From: Pasteurella testudinis DSM 23072
GTDB lineage: Bacteria > Pseudomonadota > Gammaproteobacteria > Enterobacterales > Pasteurellaceae
Assembly (NCBI RefSeq): GCF_900176075.1
Contig: NZ_FWWV01000057.1
Coordinates: 1 to 64,000, forward strand
Direction of reading: 5' to 3'
DNA: 64,000 nucleotides
Positions 43,278-52,083 of this stretch are shown here, piece by piece. The notes below the pieces were generated by a model. It saw nothing but the letters and a program-made list of their open reading frames with translations. It was not told the DNA's origin and searched no databases. The translations under genes and the position numbers were made by a program. Position 1 is the first letter of the stretch; every line of letters begins with the position of its first letter.

Positions 43278-43331
43278 CAGTTCAAATTTCAAATTGGTAA
43301 TGAGAAAACAGAGCGAAAAACGGGGGCAACA

Positions 43332-43451
43332 GTGAACAAAATCCAACCAGACAATCTCATCATCTACAATACCGACGACGGCAAAAGCAACGTTGCCCTA
43401 TTTGTACAGGGCGACAGCATTTGGTTAAGCCAAGCCGTAGCGTGGGTGTGA
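43332..43451 (+). pseudogene. Truncated RhuM-family gene remnant
   Basis: From GTG 43332 the 39-residue frame VNKIQPDNLIIYNTDDGKSN then VALFVQGDSIWLSQA matches the N terminus of RhuM-type proteins, then breaks off into AWV and a stop. The break coincides with GTGGGTGTGAACCCGC, a short palindromic sequence. An intact, different RhuM gene starts 61 bp later. It indicates replacement or duplication of rhuM at this site. Confidence 0.6.
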
Positions 43452-43512
43452 ACCCGCCTTTATTGATGGGCTTACGCCACACTACTAACTGCTACGACAA
43501 CAGGAAGCAATA

Positions 43513-44499
43513 ATGAACGAAATCCAATTTTTGATTTACGACCACGGCGGGCATACCGAAGTTTTGATACAAGATGAAACCCTGTGGGCGACGCAAAAAA
43601 GCATTGCCCAGTTATTTGGCGTGAGCGTTCCCACCATCAATGAACATCTGAAAAATATCTTTGAAAGTGGTGAATTGGCGCAATACCCAACTATTCGGAA
43701 AATCCGAATAGTTCGCCAAGAAGGAAATCGTCAGGTAACAAGAGAAATCGAGCATTACAATCTCGATGCCATCATCTCCGTCGGTTACCGTGTCAATTCA
43801 GCCAAAGCCACCAAATTCCGCATTTGGGCGAGCGAGATTTTAAAAGCCTATATCCAAAAAGGCTTTGCCATTGATGTCGAACGCCTAAAGCAAGGTGAAA
43901 ACGCCTTTGGCAAAGATTATTTCCGTGAATTGCTAGAAACCGTCCGCTCGATTCGAGCCAGCGAACAACGCATCTGGAAACAATTGACCGATATTTTTGC
44001 CGAAATTTCTTACGATTATGATAAAAATTCGGAAATTACCCGCCAGTTTTATGCCAATGTACAAAACAAATTCCATTACGCCATCACAGGGCAAACTGCT
44101 GCCGAGATTGTCTATAACCATGCTGACCAAAGCAAAGAACACATGGGATTAAGTACATGGAAAAATGCCCCAGAAGGACGAATTTTGCAATCCGATGTGG
44201 TGGTGGCAAAAAACTATCTGTCCGAGCAAGAAATCAAAAAACTGGAGCGAAATGTTTCCGCCTATTTTGATTATGTGGAACGTTTGCTGGAAGACGAACG
44301 CTTATTGAATATGCAGGATTTTGCCAAGAGTATTGATGATTTTTTGAGCTTCAACCGCTATGAGATTTTGCAAGACAACGGAAAAATCAGCCACAGCCAA
44401 GCCACAAAAAAAGCAATTGAGGAATATCAGGCATTCAACAAACAGCAAAAAGTGCGGTCTGATTTTGATATCTTTATTCGGAATCTGGAGAAACAATAG
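43513..44499 (+). CDS. rhuM: RhuM-family protein
   Basis: The 328-residue protein has LWATQKSIAQLFGVSVPTINEHLKNIF (25-51), a winged-helix-like region, followed by REIEHYNLDAIISVGYRVNSAKATKFRIWA, the RhuM core. RhuM proteins are common between hsdM and hsdS in type I loci. Their biochemical role is not established (the name comes from a Salmonella pathogenicity island gene). AGGAAG precedes ATG 43513. USS at 44450-44458. Confidence 0.85.
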   Translation: MNEIQFLIYDHGGHTEVLIQDETLWATQKSIAQLFGVSVPTINEHLKNIFESGELAQYPTIRKIRIVRQEGNRQVTREIEHYNLDAIISVGYRVNSAKATKFRIWASEILKAYIQKGFAIDVERLKQGENAFGKDYFRELLETVRSIRASEQRIWKQLTDIFAEISYDYDKNSEITRQFYANVQNKFHYAITGQTAAEIVYNHADQSKEHMGLSTWKNAPEGRILQSDVVVAKNYLSEQEIKKLERNVSAYFDYVERLLEDERLLNMQDFAKSIDDFLSFNRYEILQDNGKISHSQATKKAIEEYQAFNKQQKVRSDFDIFIRNLEKQ

Positions 44500-44603
44500 C
44501 GTCATTATGGTGATGTTTGGTGAATGTTGGATTTTATTCTAAGGTTAAATAAATCTAATAAAACAATATGTTATAATGCGGAAAAATAAAGCGGAGCATA
44601 AAA

Positions 44604-45845
44604 ATGAATCAATTGCCGAATGGGTGGAAGCAAATTAATTTGAAAAATATTATTGATGGTTCAATTAAAAACGGTTTTTCCCCAGTTGCTGCAAGCCATG
44701 AAACAGGCTATTGGGTTTTGAGCCTTGGTGCTTTGACTGATGATGGCATTCAAGTTTCTGAAATCAAGCCCGTGCTACCAGAATCAAAAATTCTAGAAAA
44801 CATATTATCCATGAATGATTTTCTTGTAAGTCGCTCAAATACACCAAGTAAAGTTGGAAGATCAATACGATTTCAAAATGAGATAAATAATTGTGCATAC
44901 CCTGACTTAATGATGAGGTTTCGTATTAATTCAGAAAAAGCTGATGTTGCATATATTGAGCAATTTCTTAGAAGTTCATTTGTACGGTCGTATTTTACAA
45001 ATTCAGCGGCAGGCAGTAGCAAGACAATGGTGAAAATCAATAAAAGGATTCTTGAAAATACCCTTATTTACTTGCCTGAAAATATAAATGAACAAACCAA
45101 AATCGCCCAAATTCTCACCACTTGGGACAACGCCATTCGCACCATCGAACAATTGATTCAAAACAGCGAACAGCAGAAACAAGCCTTAATGCAGCAGTTA
45201 TTGACAGGGAAAAAACGGTTGTTTGATGAAAATGGCGAACGGTTTTGTGGAGTGTGGGAAACCAAGAAGCTCAGTACATTAATACAGGAAATCAACAAAG
45301 AAAAAGAGATTTTTCCTGATGTCATTGAATTACTCACCGTCAAACTACACCATAAAGGTGCTGTGCGGTCAGGTAAATTTCCAAAAACAACTGAAAAAGG
45401 CAGACCATATTACAAAAGGTATGCTGGCGAATTAATTATTGGTCGACAAAATTTACATAATGGTGGTGTTGCTATCGTTCCTGATGAGTGCAATGGTTTA
45501 ATTGCTTCAAGTGCTATCTCAAGTTTTAATGCTAAAGGGGATAATACGGATTTAGAGTTTATTTTATCGGTTATGAGTACAGAATATTTTAAATTTATGG
45601 TTAATAACTTGACTGGTGGTACAGGGCAAAAAGAAGTGAGTGTAAGTCAATTAATGAGTATTTCTATCCCAGTTCCTCCTTTTAAAGAACAACAAAAAAT
45701 CGCCGCCGTACTCACCGCCGCCGATAACGAAATCGACACCCTAAAGCAAACCTTATGCCGTCTAAAAACCGAAAAACAAGCCCTGATGCAACAGCTTTTG
45801 ACGGGGAAGAGGAGGGTATTTGTGGCGTTGAGCGAACAGGAGTAA
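44604..45845 (+). CDS. hsdS: Type I restriction specificity subunit (two recognition domains)
   Basis: The 413-residue HsdS has two target-recognition units with repeated conserved regions: the central TKIAQILTTWDNAIRTIEQL ... KQALMQQLLTGKKR and the C-terminal QKIAAVLTAADNEIDTLKQT ... KQALMQQLLTGKRR. The underlying DNA repeats lie near 45105-45215 and 45690-45805. Direct homologous repeats of this kind allow domain swapping. It differs in sequence from the half-HsdS before hsdM. GCGGAGC precedes ATG 44604. Confidence 0.93.
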   Translation: MNQLPNGWKQINLKNIIDGSIKNGFSPVAASHETGYWVLSLGALTDDGIQVSEIKPVLPESKILENILSMNDFLVSRSNTPSKVGRSIRFQNEINNCAYPDLMMRFRINSEKADVAYIEQFLRSSFVRSYFTNSAAGSSKTMVKINKRILENTLIYLPENINEQTKIAQILTTWDNAIRTIEQLIQNSEQQKQALMQQLLTGKKRLFDENGERFCGVWETKKLSTLIQEINKEKEIFPDVIELLTVKLHHKGAVRSGKFPKTTEKGRPYYKRYAGELIIGRQNLHNGGVAIVPDECNGLIASSAISSFNAKGDNTDLEFILSVMSTEYFKFMVNNLTGGTGQKEVSVSQLMSISIPVPPFKEQQKIAAVLTAADNEIDTLKQTLCRLKTEKQALMQQLLTGKRRVFVALSEQE

Positions 45846-45849
45846 AACA

Positions 45850-46548
45850 ATGAAATTTGAAGTGTATTGTGATGAAAATTATCCTGATTTGTTTAACTCG
45901 TCCAAACCGCAAGCTGAATTTATGATGATAGGTAGTCTATGGCTACCTGAATCATTGCGTACAGAAATCAAACAGCAGGTTTTGCAGTTGCGACAGCGAC
46001 ATAATATTTGGGGAGAGATTAAATGGCGTAAAGTAGATCGGCGAAGCCTGTCTTTTTATCAAGCATTGATTGATTTATTTGTCGGACATAAAGACAGCTT
46101 GCGTTTTCGTTGTATTGCTGTCAGTCGCCATCAGTTTAACAATAACTGGCATGATGGCGATAATGAATTGGGGTTTTATAAATTTTATTATCAATTGTTG
46201 CACCACTGGATTTTGGATTTTAATGAATACCGGATTTTTTGCGACATCAAACAAAACCGAGACTTAAAACGCTTGGAAACCTTAAAACGTTGTTTGGATA
46301 ACAGTAATATTTCGGCAAATATTGCACAGATTCAATCGTTACCATCATCAGAAGTGGTGTTGATTCAGCTTTGTGATTTGTTGCTGGGCATGGCGTCTGC
46401 CCGTATGAATCGCACTTTACGTCCTGATAGTGCCAAAGAAAAGTTGGTGCTGTCGTTGGAGGGCTGGTTGGGCAGACAAATCGGCATGACTCACCGTGAT
46501 GAAAAGAAATTCAATGTGTTTCGGATTAACTTGCAAGGGGGCTGGTAA
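45850..46548 (+). CDS. DUF3800 protein (predicted RNase H-like fold)
   Basis: The 232-residue protein starts MKFEVYCDENYPDLF, with the DE pair of the first strand, and carries the conserved late motif VLIQLCDLLLGMASARMN (near 175-192). DUF3800 members are predicted RNase H-like nucleases, often in defence or mobile loci; activity is not established. It begins 4 bp after hsdS. Its stop overlaps the next start (TAATG), so the pair is coupled. Confidence 0.75.
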   Translation: MKFEVYCDENYPDLFNSSKPQAEFMMIGSLWLPESLRTEIKQQVLQLRQRHNIWGEIKWRKVDRRSLSFYQALIDLFVGHKDSLRFRCIAVSRHQFNNNWHDGDNELGFYKFYYQLLHHWILDFNEYRIFCDIKQNRDLKRLETLKRCLDNSNISANIAQIQSLPSSEVVLIQLCDLLLGMASARMNRTLRPDSAKEKLVLSLEGWLGRQIGMTHRDEKKFNVFRINLQGGW

Positions 46549-47018
46549 TGCAGGATTTGCCTTCTTTATTGACGTTGTCTTGCTGGCAGGATTATCGTTC
46601 TTTTTATGAAAACCATTATTGCCGAGCCGAAATCATCACGGCTGACGGCATTCGAGTGTATTTTTCGGCGAGTAAATTTAATCATGCGTTTTATGAAAGC
46701 TCCAAGGGCAAAAGCAAGAATGAGTTTAGTCAAATTCGAGCCGAGCGTATGCCGTGGATTGCCCACACGCTGAAACACCCTGACGCAAGCCTTTATCAAG
46801 GCTGGATTAGTGCAACCAAAACCCACGACCCGGCACGCAGAGTGAGCGTGGTGTATGGGGATTTTGTGGTGGTGATTGATATGAGTGTCAATCAGCGAAA
46901 CCAATTGAAAGCGAACTTTGTGACTTGTTATGTAGCTGATAACAGCATTGACAGAATAAGAAAATCCCCAGTTTGGAGCAGGGATGAATGCCTGTGCAAA
47001 CTAGGGATTGTAGAATGA
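46548..47018 (+). CDS. Small protein coupled to DUF3800, possible BECR-fold nuclease
   Basis: The 156-residue soluble protein has RAERMPWIAHTLKHPDASLY (65-84), then VVYGDFVVVIDMS and NFVTCYVADN. This R..WI..TL..P...VVV...T.Y order resembles phage-associated barnase/EndoU/colicin E5-D/RelE-like (BECR) nucleases. The fold call is tentative. The TAATG overlap with the DUF3800 gene points to a two-gene module inside the restriction operon. Its partner or antitoxin role is unknown. Confidence 0.5.
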   Translation: MQDLPSLLTLSCWQDYRSFYENHYCRAEIITADGIRVYFSASKFNHAFYESSKGKSKNEFSQIRAERMPWIAHTLKHPDASLYQGWISATKTHDPARRVSVVYGDFVVVIDMSVNQRNQLKANFVTCYVADNSIDRIRKSPVWSRDECLCKLGIVE

Positions 47019-47066
47019 GCTGCCGCTGATTCGCTACGCTGGCTCTGCGGCAAAAACCTCGGTAAG

Positions 47067-47102
47067 TTCATTACCGATGGGTAATGAATCCGTATATATA
47101 AT
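47067..47102 (+). promoter_or_regulatory. Palindrome and -10 box before hsdR
   Basis: TTCATTACC (47067-47075) and GGTAATGAA (47080-47088) are a perfect 9-bp inverted repeat with a 4-bp centre. TATAAT (47097-47102) lies 8 bp downstream. No good -35 is seen at 17 bp; the palindrome covers that place. It looks like a regulated promoter giving hsdR its own control. Confidence 0.5.
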
Positions 47103-47209
47103 AGCCTATTGTGCTAAATGATTTCAACATTTTGTTGAAAAATATTGTTACTTTATTGTTTTTATTGTTATTTTTAAAAAAACTTCTACCAGATAAAACA
47201 GGAGTCCCC

Positions 47210-50200
47210 ATGCACCCCACCCCAAAATTCCAAGAAGAATACAGTGCCAAAATCCCTGCCCTGCTACTCTTGTGCAATCTCGGCTGGCGGTATCTGTTGC
47301 CTTCTCACGCCTTGGCATTGCGGGGCGGGGATAAAAGTGCGGTGGTGCTTATTGAAGTGTTGCGGGGAGAGCTTGCCAAGCGGCGGTTTGTGTTTGAGGG
47401 CAAGTCTTATCCGTTATCCGAGCGTGCCATTGATGATGTGCTGTCGCAACTCTCGCCAGCCTTGAATGAAGGGCTGCAAACTGCCAATGAGCGGATTTAC
47501 AACCATTTGCTGTATGGCATTTCGGTGACGGAGTTTGTTGGTGGCAAAAAAGCGAATCCGACCATTGCCTTGATTGATTGGGACAATCCTGCCAATAATG
47601 ATTTTAGTTTTACCGAAGAATTCAGGGTAACGTGTGGTGATAGTGCGGAATATCGGCAGCCTGATATGGTCTGTTTTGTGAACGGTATTCCGCTGGCGGT
47701 GATCGAAGCCAAACGCCCCGATGGCAAAAAAGGGGCGACGGTGGCGGAAGGCATTTCGCAAACCATCCGCAATCAGCGAACAGGTGAAATACCGCAATTG
47801 TTCGCTTACAGCCAACTGTTGCTGTCGGTGAGTGGTGTTGATGGGCGTTATGCCACCTGCGGTACGCCTGCCAAGTTTTGGGCGGCGTGGCGTGAGGAGA
47901 TTGTGAGCGAGGCGGATATGACGGCACTCAAAAATCAAAGGCCGTCTGAAACCGCACTTGCTGACGTGTTTGCCAATCGTGCGGATAAATATTCATGGTA
48001 TGAGCAGTGGTCATCTGCACCGCTGGCGTTAAACGGGCAAGACAGGCTGATTATCGGCTTATTGAGCAAAGAACGCTTGCTTGAGATGGTGCGGTTTTTT
48101 GTGTTGTTTGACAAAAAAGTCGGCAAGATTGTCGCCCGTTATCAGCAGGTGTTCGCCATCAAACGCTTGTTGGCACGCATGGCGGTGGTGCGTGTGGATG
48201 GCAGCCGAGAGGGCGGGGTGATTTGGCATACCACAGGTTCGGGCAAGTCGTTCACCATGGTGTTTTTGAGTAAGGCGTTGATTTTGGATGAGTGTTTGAA
48301 GCGTTGCCGTTTAATCGTGGTGACCGACCGTGTGGATTTGGAAAATCAGCTGGCGGCGACGTTTATGAACGGTGGCGAATTGGCAGGCAGGCGGGATAAA
48401 TCGCAAGCCATGGCAACCTCTGGCACACGCTTGGCACAGCAGATTGGCAAAGGTAATGAGCGGATTATTTTTACTTTGGTGCAGAAGTTCAACAGTGCCA
48501 CAAAGCTGGCTGAATGCTTTAACGACAGTGCGGATTTGATTGTGTTGGTGGATGAAGGGCATCGCAGTCAAGGCGGTGAAAACCATATTCGCATGAAACA
48601 CGCCTTGCCCCATGCGGCATTTGTGGCGTTTACAGGCACGCCATTGCTTAAAGACGACAAAACCACGCATAAATTCGGTTCGATTATCCACGCCTACACC
48701 ATGCAAAGAGCGGTGGAAGATGGCACGGTAACACCGCTGTTGTATGAAGAACGTATTCCTGATTTGGAGGTGAACGCTCGGGCGATAGACAGCTGGTTTG
48801 AGCGGATGACTAAGGGATTAAACGAACAACAAAAAAGCGACTTGAAACGCTGTTTTGCCCAAAAAAATAAGGTATATGGGGCGGATGACCGTATTCGCTT
48901 GATTGCCTTGGATATTGCTAATCACTTTGCCGGGCATATTTCAGACGGCCTAAAAGGACAATTGGCGTGCGACAGCAAAACTTCAGCCATTCGTTATAAA
49001 CAATACTTAGACGAAGCGGGTTTGTTTGAATCGGCAATCGTGATGAGCCCGCCAGACAGCCGTGAGGGCAACCTTGATGAAAGCCACAGTGATGAAGTGG
49101 TGCAATGGTGGGCGGACAATGTCGGCAGTCAAGACGAGCAAACCTATAGCAAAAACATCATCGCCCGCTTTGCTGATGAAGCCGATCCGCTCAAACTATT
49201 GATTGTGGTGGACAAACTGCTCACAGGCTTTGATGAACCCAAAAATACCGTGCTATACATCGACAAGCCGCTCAAACAGCACAATCTGATTCAAGCTATC
49301 GCACGGGTAAACCGCCTGCACCCTGCCAAAAAATTCGGACTGTTGATTGATTACCGTGGCATTTTAAAAGAGCTGGACACCACCATTACCCGATACCAAG
49401 ACTTGGCGGCACGCACCCAAGGCGGCTATGACATTGCCGATATTGACGGCTTGTATCAGCCGATGAGCCACGAATATAAAAAACTGCCGATGTTGTATGA
49501 CGGGCTGTGGGCGATTTTTAGCGGTGTCAAAAACAAGCATGATATTGAGCAGTTGCGACAGGTGTTGATTCCCAAAATGGTAGAACAAAACGGCGAATGG
49601 ACGGACACCGCCCTCAAAGTGCGCGAGGATTTTTATGCTGCTCTCACCGCTTTTTCAAGTTGCCTGAAAGTGGCGTTGCAGTCTGCCACTTTTTTTGTCG
49701 ACCAGTCCTACAGCGAAACCGACCGCCGTCATTACAAAGACACCTTGGCACAGTTTAGCCATCTGCGTAGGCTGGCACAGCAAGATGCTGGCGAAAGCGT
49801 GGATTTTGACGACTATGCCGATTCGGTCAAAAAACTGCTGGACAAACATGTGGTAGGCGTGGCGGTCAAAGAACCTGAGGGCGTGTATGAAGTGGGCAAA
49901 ATGGGCAAGCTGGAGCACCCCGAAGACTGGAGCAAAGAAAAAACCCGTAACGAAACCGACCTGATTAAAACCCGTATCGCCCGCACCATCGAACAAGATT
50001 TGCGTGATGATCCTTACGCCCAGCAAGCCTTTTCACGGCTGTTAAAAGAAGTGATTGCCGAGGCGGAGCAATTGTTTGATTACGAACTCAAGCAGTACTG
50101 GCTGTTTCACGAATTTGAACAACAAGTTGCCAACCGCCGCCTTGATGACATTCCCGATGTATTCGGCGGCAATTTCCACGCCCAAGCCTATTACGGCGTG

Positions 50201-50488
50201 TTCAAGCAAACCCTGCCCGAAACCTTTTCGGACAGCATCAATATGAATATGGATACGAATTTAGATACAGGCAAATGGGTCAAACTCGCCTTTGAAATAG
50301 ACAATATTGTCAGCCAATCGGTCGCCGAGCATTCCATCAATCCGCACAACATCGAAACCGACATCCGCAAGCAATTACTGCCCAAGCTGTTTGCCGAATG
50401 CAAAGCCATTGGAGCTGGCATGGAGCAGGCGAAAAAAATGGTAGAAGCGGTGGTGCAGATTGTGCGGGTGGGGCAAAATAAAAGTTAA
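47210..50488 (+). CDS. hsdR: Type I restriction endonuclease/translocase subunit
   Basis: The 1092-residue protein has the PD-(D/E)xK nuclease core (PD at 151-152, EAK at 166-168), Walker A TTGSGKS (341-347), DEGH box and FTGTPL (superfamily 2 translocase), then the long C-terminal helical region that docks on HsdM/HsdS. I chose ATG 47210 with AGGAG 6 bp upstream; the open frame extends to 47111. A DUS-USS composite at 47939-47959 encodes residues 244-250 in frame (RPSETAL), and another DUS lies at 48940-48951. USS at 47335-47343. Confidence 0.95.
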   Translation: MHPTPKFQEEYSAKIPALLLLCNLGWRYLLPSHALALRGGDKSAVVLIEVLRGELAKRRFVFEGKSYPLSERAIDDVLSQLSPALNEGLQTANERIYNHLLYGISVTEFVGGKKANPTIALIDWDNPANNDFSFTEEFRVTCGDSAEYRQPDMVCFVNGIPLAVIEAKRPDGKKGATVAEGISQTIRNQRTGEIPQLFAYSQLLLSVSGVDGRYATCGTPAKFWAAWREEIVSEADMTALKNQRPSETALADVFANRADKYSWYEQWSSAPLALNGQDRLIIGLLSKERLLEMVRFFVLFDKKVGKIVARYQQVFAIKRLLARMAVVRVDGSREGGVIWHTTGSGKSFTMVFLSKALILDECLKRCRLIVVTDRVDLENQLAATFMNGGELAGRRDKSQAMATSGTRLAQQIGKGNERIIFTLVQKFNSATKLAECFNDSADLIVLVDEGHRSQGGENHIRMKHALPHAAFVAFTGTPLLKDDKTTHKFGSIIHAYTMQRAVEDGTVTPLLYEERIPDLEVNARAIDSWFERMTKGLNEQQKSDLKRCFAQKNKVYGADDRIRLIALDIANHFAGHISDGLKGQLACDSKTSAIRYKQYLDEAGLFESAIVMSPPDSREGNLDESHSDEVVQWWADNVGSQDEQTYSKNIIARFADEADPLKLLIVVDKLLTGFDEPKNTVLYIDKPLKQHNLIQAIARVNRLHPAKKFGLLIDYRGILKELDTTITRYQDLAARTQGGYDIADIDGLYQPMSHEYKKLPMLYDGLWAIFSGVKNKHDIEQLRQVLIPKMVEQNGEWTDTALKVREDFYAALTAFSSCLKVALQSATFFVDQSYSETDRRHYKDTLAQFSHLRRLAQQDAGESVDFDDYADSVKKLLDKHVVGVAVKEPEGVYEVGKMGKLEHPEDWSKEKTRNETDLIKTRIARTIEQDLRDDPYAQQAFSRLLKEVIAEAEQLFDYELKQYWLFHEFEQQVANRRLDDIPDVFGGNFHAQAYYGVFKQTLPETFSDSINMNMDTNLDTGKWVKLAFEIDNIVSQSVAEHSINPHNIETDIRKQLLPKLFAECKAIGAGMEQAKKMVEAVVQIVRVGQNKS
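47939..47959 (+). repeat. In-frame DUS-USS composite inside hsdR
   Basis: AGGCCGTCTGAA is followed directly by ACCGCACTT: 21 bp forming exactly seven codons, RPSETAL, in the segment between the nuclease and translocase domains. Confidence 0.95.
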
Positions 50489-50499
50489 GGAAATATGAA

Positions 50500-51210
50500 A
50501 TGGATAAGAAAATAGATGACAGCCCAGGAAAAATAAAAAATCTATTAAACAGCATTATGGAATTAGAGTGGTTTATTGGATTTTTATTGCTTATCACCTG
50601 CTTGGATTTATATTTCACATTGACATATGGTATTTCTGTTATTCATGCCGTCAATCAATGGAGGTTTTACTTTACTAGAATAGAAGATTATATTTATTTT
50701 GTATTGCTGTTTTCTATGGTTTTTACCATGATATTTCCAGCCTTTAGATTTTTATACATCTTTATTTTATCTAATCTTTTGGCAAAAATAGGTATTGATT
50801 GCTATGAAAGAGATTTTAATGATAATCGACATTACAAAGATTACAAATGGATAAAATCTTTAGAATTACAAGCAATAAAGGAAAATAACGAACTTCTATT
50901 AAAATATACTCTAAAAAGAGAAGAAATCATTAAGCAAAGAAGTCGAGTTTCGGCAAAATTTCTAGCGATTAATTTATTTATGCTCATTCAATGGCTTTTT
51001 ATACAGGATGTTGAAAATTACCCTGTTATTATAAAAACATTATTACAAGGGGTGAATTTTGCCGAAAAACAAGAGTTTTTACTGCAAGCATTATTGATAT
51101 TGGGGCTGGTTATATTTTCATTAACCTGGCTGGCTTTATTTTTTCGGGCATTTATTATTCCAAGTAATACTATTTATTATCCTGATGATGAGAATAAAAG
51201 TGGAAGCTGA
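50500..51210 (+). CDS. Four-helix membrane protein, unknown
   Basis: The 236-residue protein has four hydrophobic segments (about 23-45, 62-92, 151-172 and 192-218) with a charged cytoplasmic region between the second and third (FNDNRHYKDYKWIKSLE). No family is recognised. It is AT-rich compared with hsdR. It starts 11 bp after hsdR (AAGG upstream), and its end overlaps the peptidase gene by 26 bp, so it belongs to the same operon. Confidence 0.6.
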   Translation: MDKKIDDSPGKIKNLLNSIMELEWFIGFLLLITCLDLYFTLTYGISVIHAVNQWRFYFTRIEDYIYFVLLFSMVFTMIFPAFRFLYIFILSNLLAKIGIDCYERDFNDNRHYKDYKWIKSLELQAIKENNELLLKYTLKREEIIKQRSRVSAKFLAINLFMLIQWLFIQDVENYPVIIKTLLQGVNFAEKQEFLLQALLILGLVIFSLTWLALFFRAFIIPSNTIYYPDDENKSGS

Positions 51211-51931
51211 CAATCTACATTTCTACTACGGCAATGAAAAAATCCACTTTACACTGATTACCAGCCCAAGACTTGCCGACAAAATCCGTATCAAAGTTGA
51301 GCCGAGTGGTGAAGTGATGGTATCTGCTCCTATAGACACCGATACGGTTGATATTTTCAATGCGGTAAAAAAACGCAGCCGCTGGATATACGAACAGCAA
51401 CAAGCATTCAAAGCCCAAAATCAGTTGGCGTTGCCACGACGTTATATCAGCGGCGAAAGCCATTTTTATCTCGGCAAGCGTTATCTGCTCAAAATCGAAG
51501 AAAATCCCACTGCACTGCCAAGCGTAAAATTATTACGTGGGCGACTGCTGGTGTCGGTCAAAAACAGGCAAACCGCCGATGTCAAAACCATGCTGGACAA
51601 CTGGTACAAAATCTGCGCCAAAGAAGTATTCGCCAAACGCTTACACGCCTTATTAGAGCAAACGCTGTGGATAAACGAAAGCCCGCTCATCCGCCTGCAA
51701 AGCATGAAAACCCAATGGGGCAACTGCTCGCCGCAAGGCAGGTTGACGCTTAACCCGCATTTAATCAAAGCCCCGAGCGACTGCATTGATTATGTAATTT
51801 TGCACGAACTTTGTCATTTGGCGGAACATAACCACAGCGAGCGATTTTACCGTTTGATGGGGCAGGTATTGCCCAACTGGCAAGCCATCAAACAGCGACT
51901 GGACGAGATGTCAGGGCTGATTTTGCCTTGA
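51185..51931 (+). CDS. YgjP-like zinc metallopeptidase (DUF45/M48-related)
   Basis: The 248-residue protein has MKTQWGNCSPQGRLTLNPHL (174-193) and the zinc motif HELCH (207-211) followed by H215, the YgjP/SprT-like arrangement. Genes of this group are frequent at the ends of type I restriction operons; their role there is not known. The start is one of two adjacent ATGs (51185, 51188) inside the membrane-protein gene. Confidence 0.82.
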   Translation: MMRIKVEADNLHFYYGNEKIHFTLITSPRLADKIRIKVEPSGEVMVSAPIDTDTVDIFNAVKKRSRWIYEQQQAFKAQNQLALPRRYISGESHFYLGKRYLLKIEENPTALPSVKLLRGRLLVSVKNRQTADVKTMLDNWYKICAKEVFAKRLHALLEQTLWINESPLIRLQSMKTQWGNCSPQGRLTLNPHLIKAPSDCIDYVILHELCHLAEHNHSERFYRLMGQVLPNWQAIKQRLDEMSGLILP

Positions 51932-51967
51932 ATGTGCGTCAATCAATCATGCAAATAAAGTAAATCA

Positions 51968-52083
51968 TTTTTGGGTAATCGCCATGCTCGTATTCGTGGT
52001 GAGCGTTATGATGCATTCGTTGCTGCCTATCTAAAAACTGCGGCGAAACTCTTCCCCAAAGCCTTGTTGCACTTCGCCGATTT
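51968..52083 (+). pseudogene. Malic enzyme gene fragment
   Basis: In one frame the plus strand encodes [20 protein letters not shown], followed by [19 protein letters not shown]. This matches the conserved region of NAD(P)-malic enzymes (consensus YLGLRHPRIRGEEYDEF...). Stop codons and loss of similarity on both sides show a fragment of about 38 codons. It is fused back to back with a LysR fragment, so this is a rearrangement scar. Confidence 0.6.

Noticed and set aside
45105-45805. Phase-variable inversion of hsdS
   Set aside because: The repeats inside hsdS are direct, not inverted, and no invertase gene or silent hsdS cassette with matching repeats was seen; only domain exchange by recombination remains possible.
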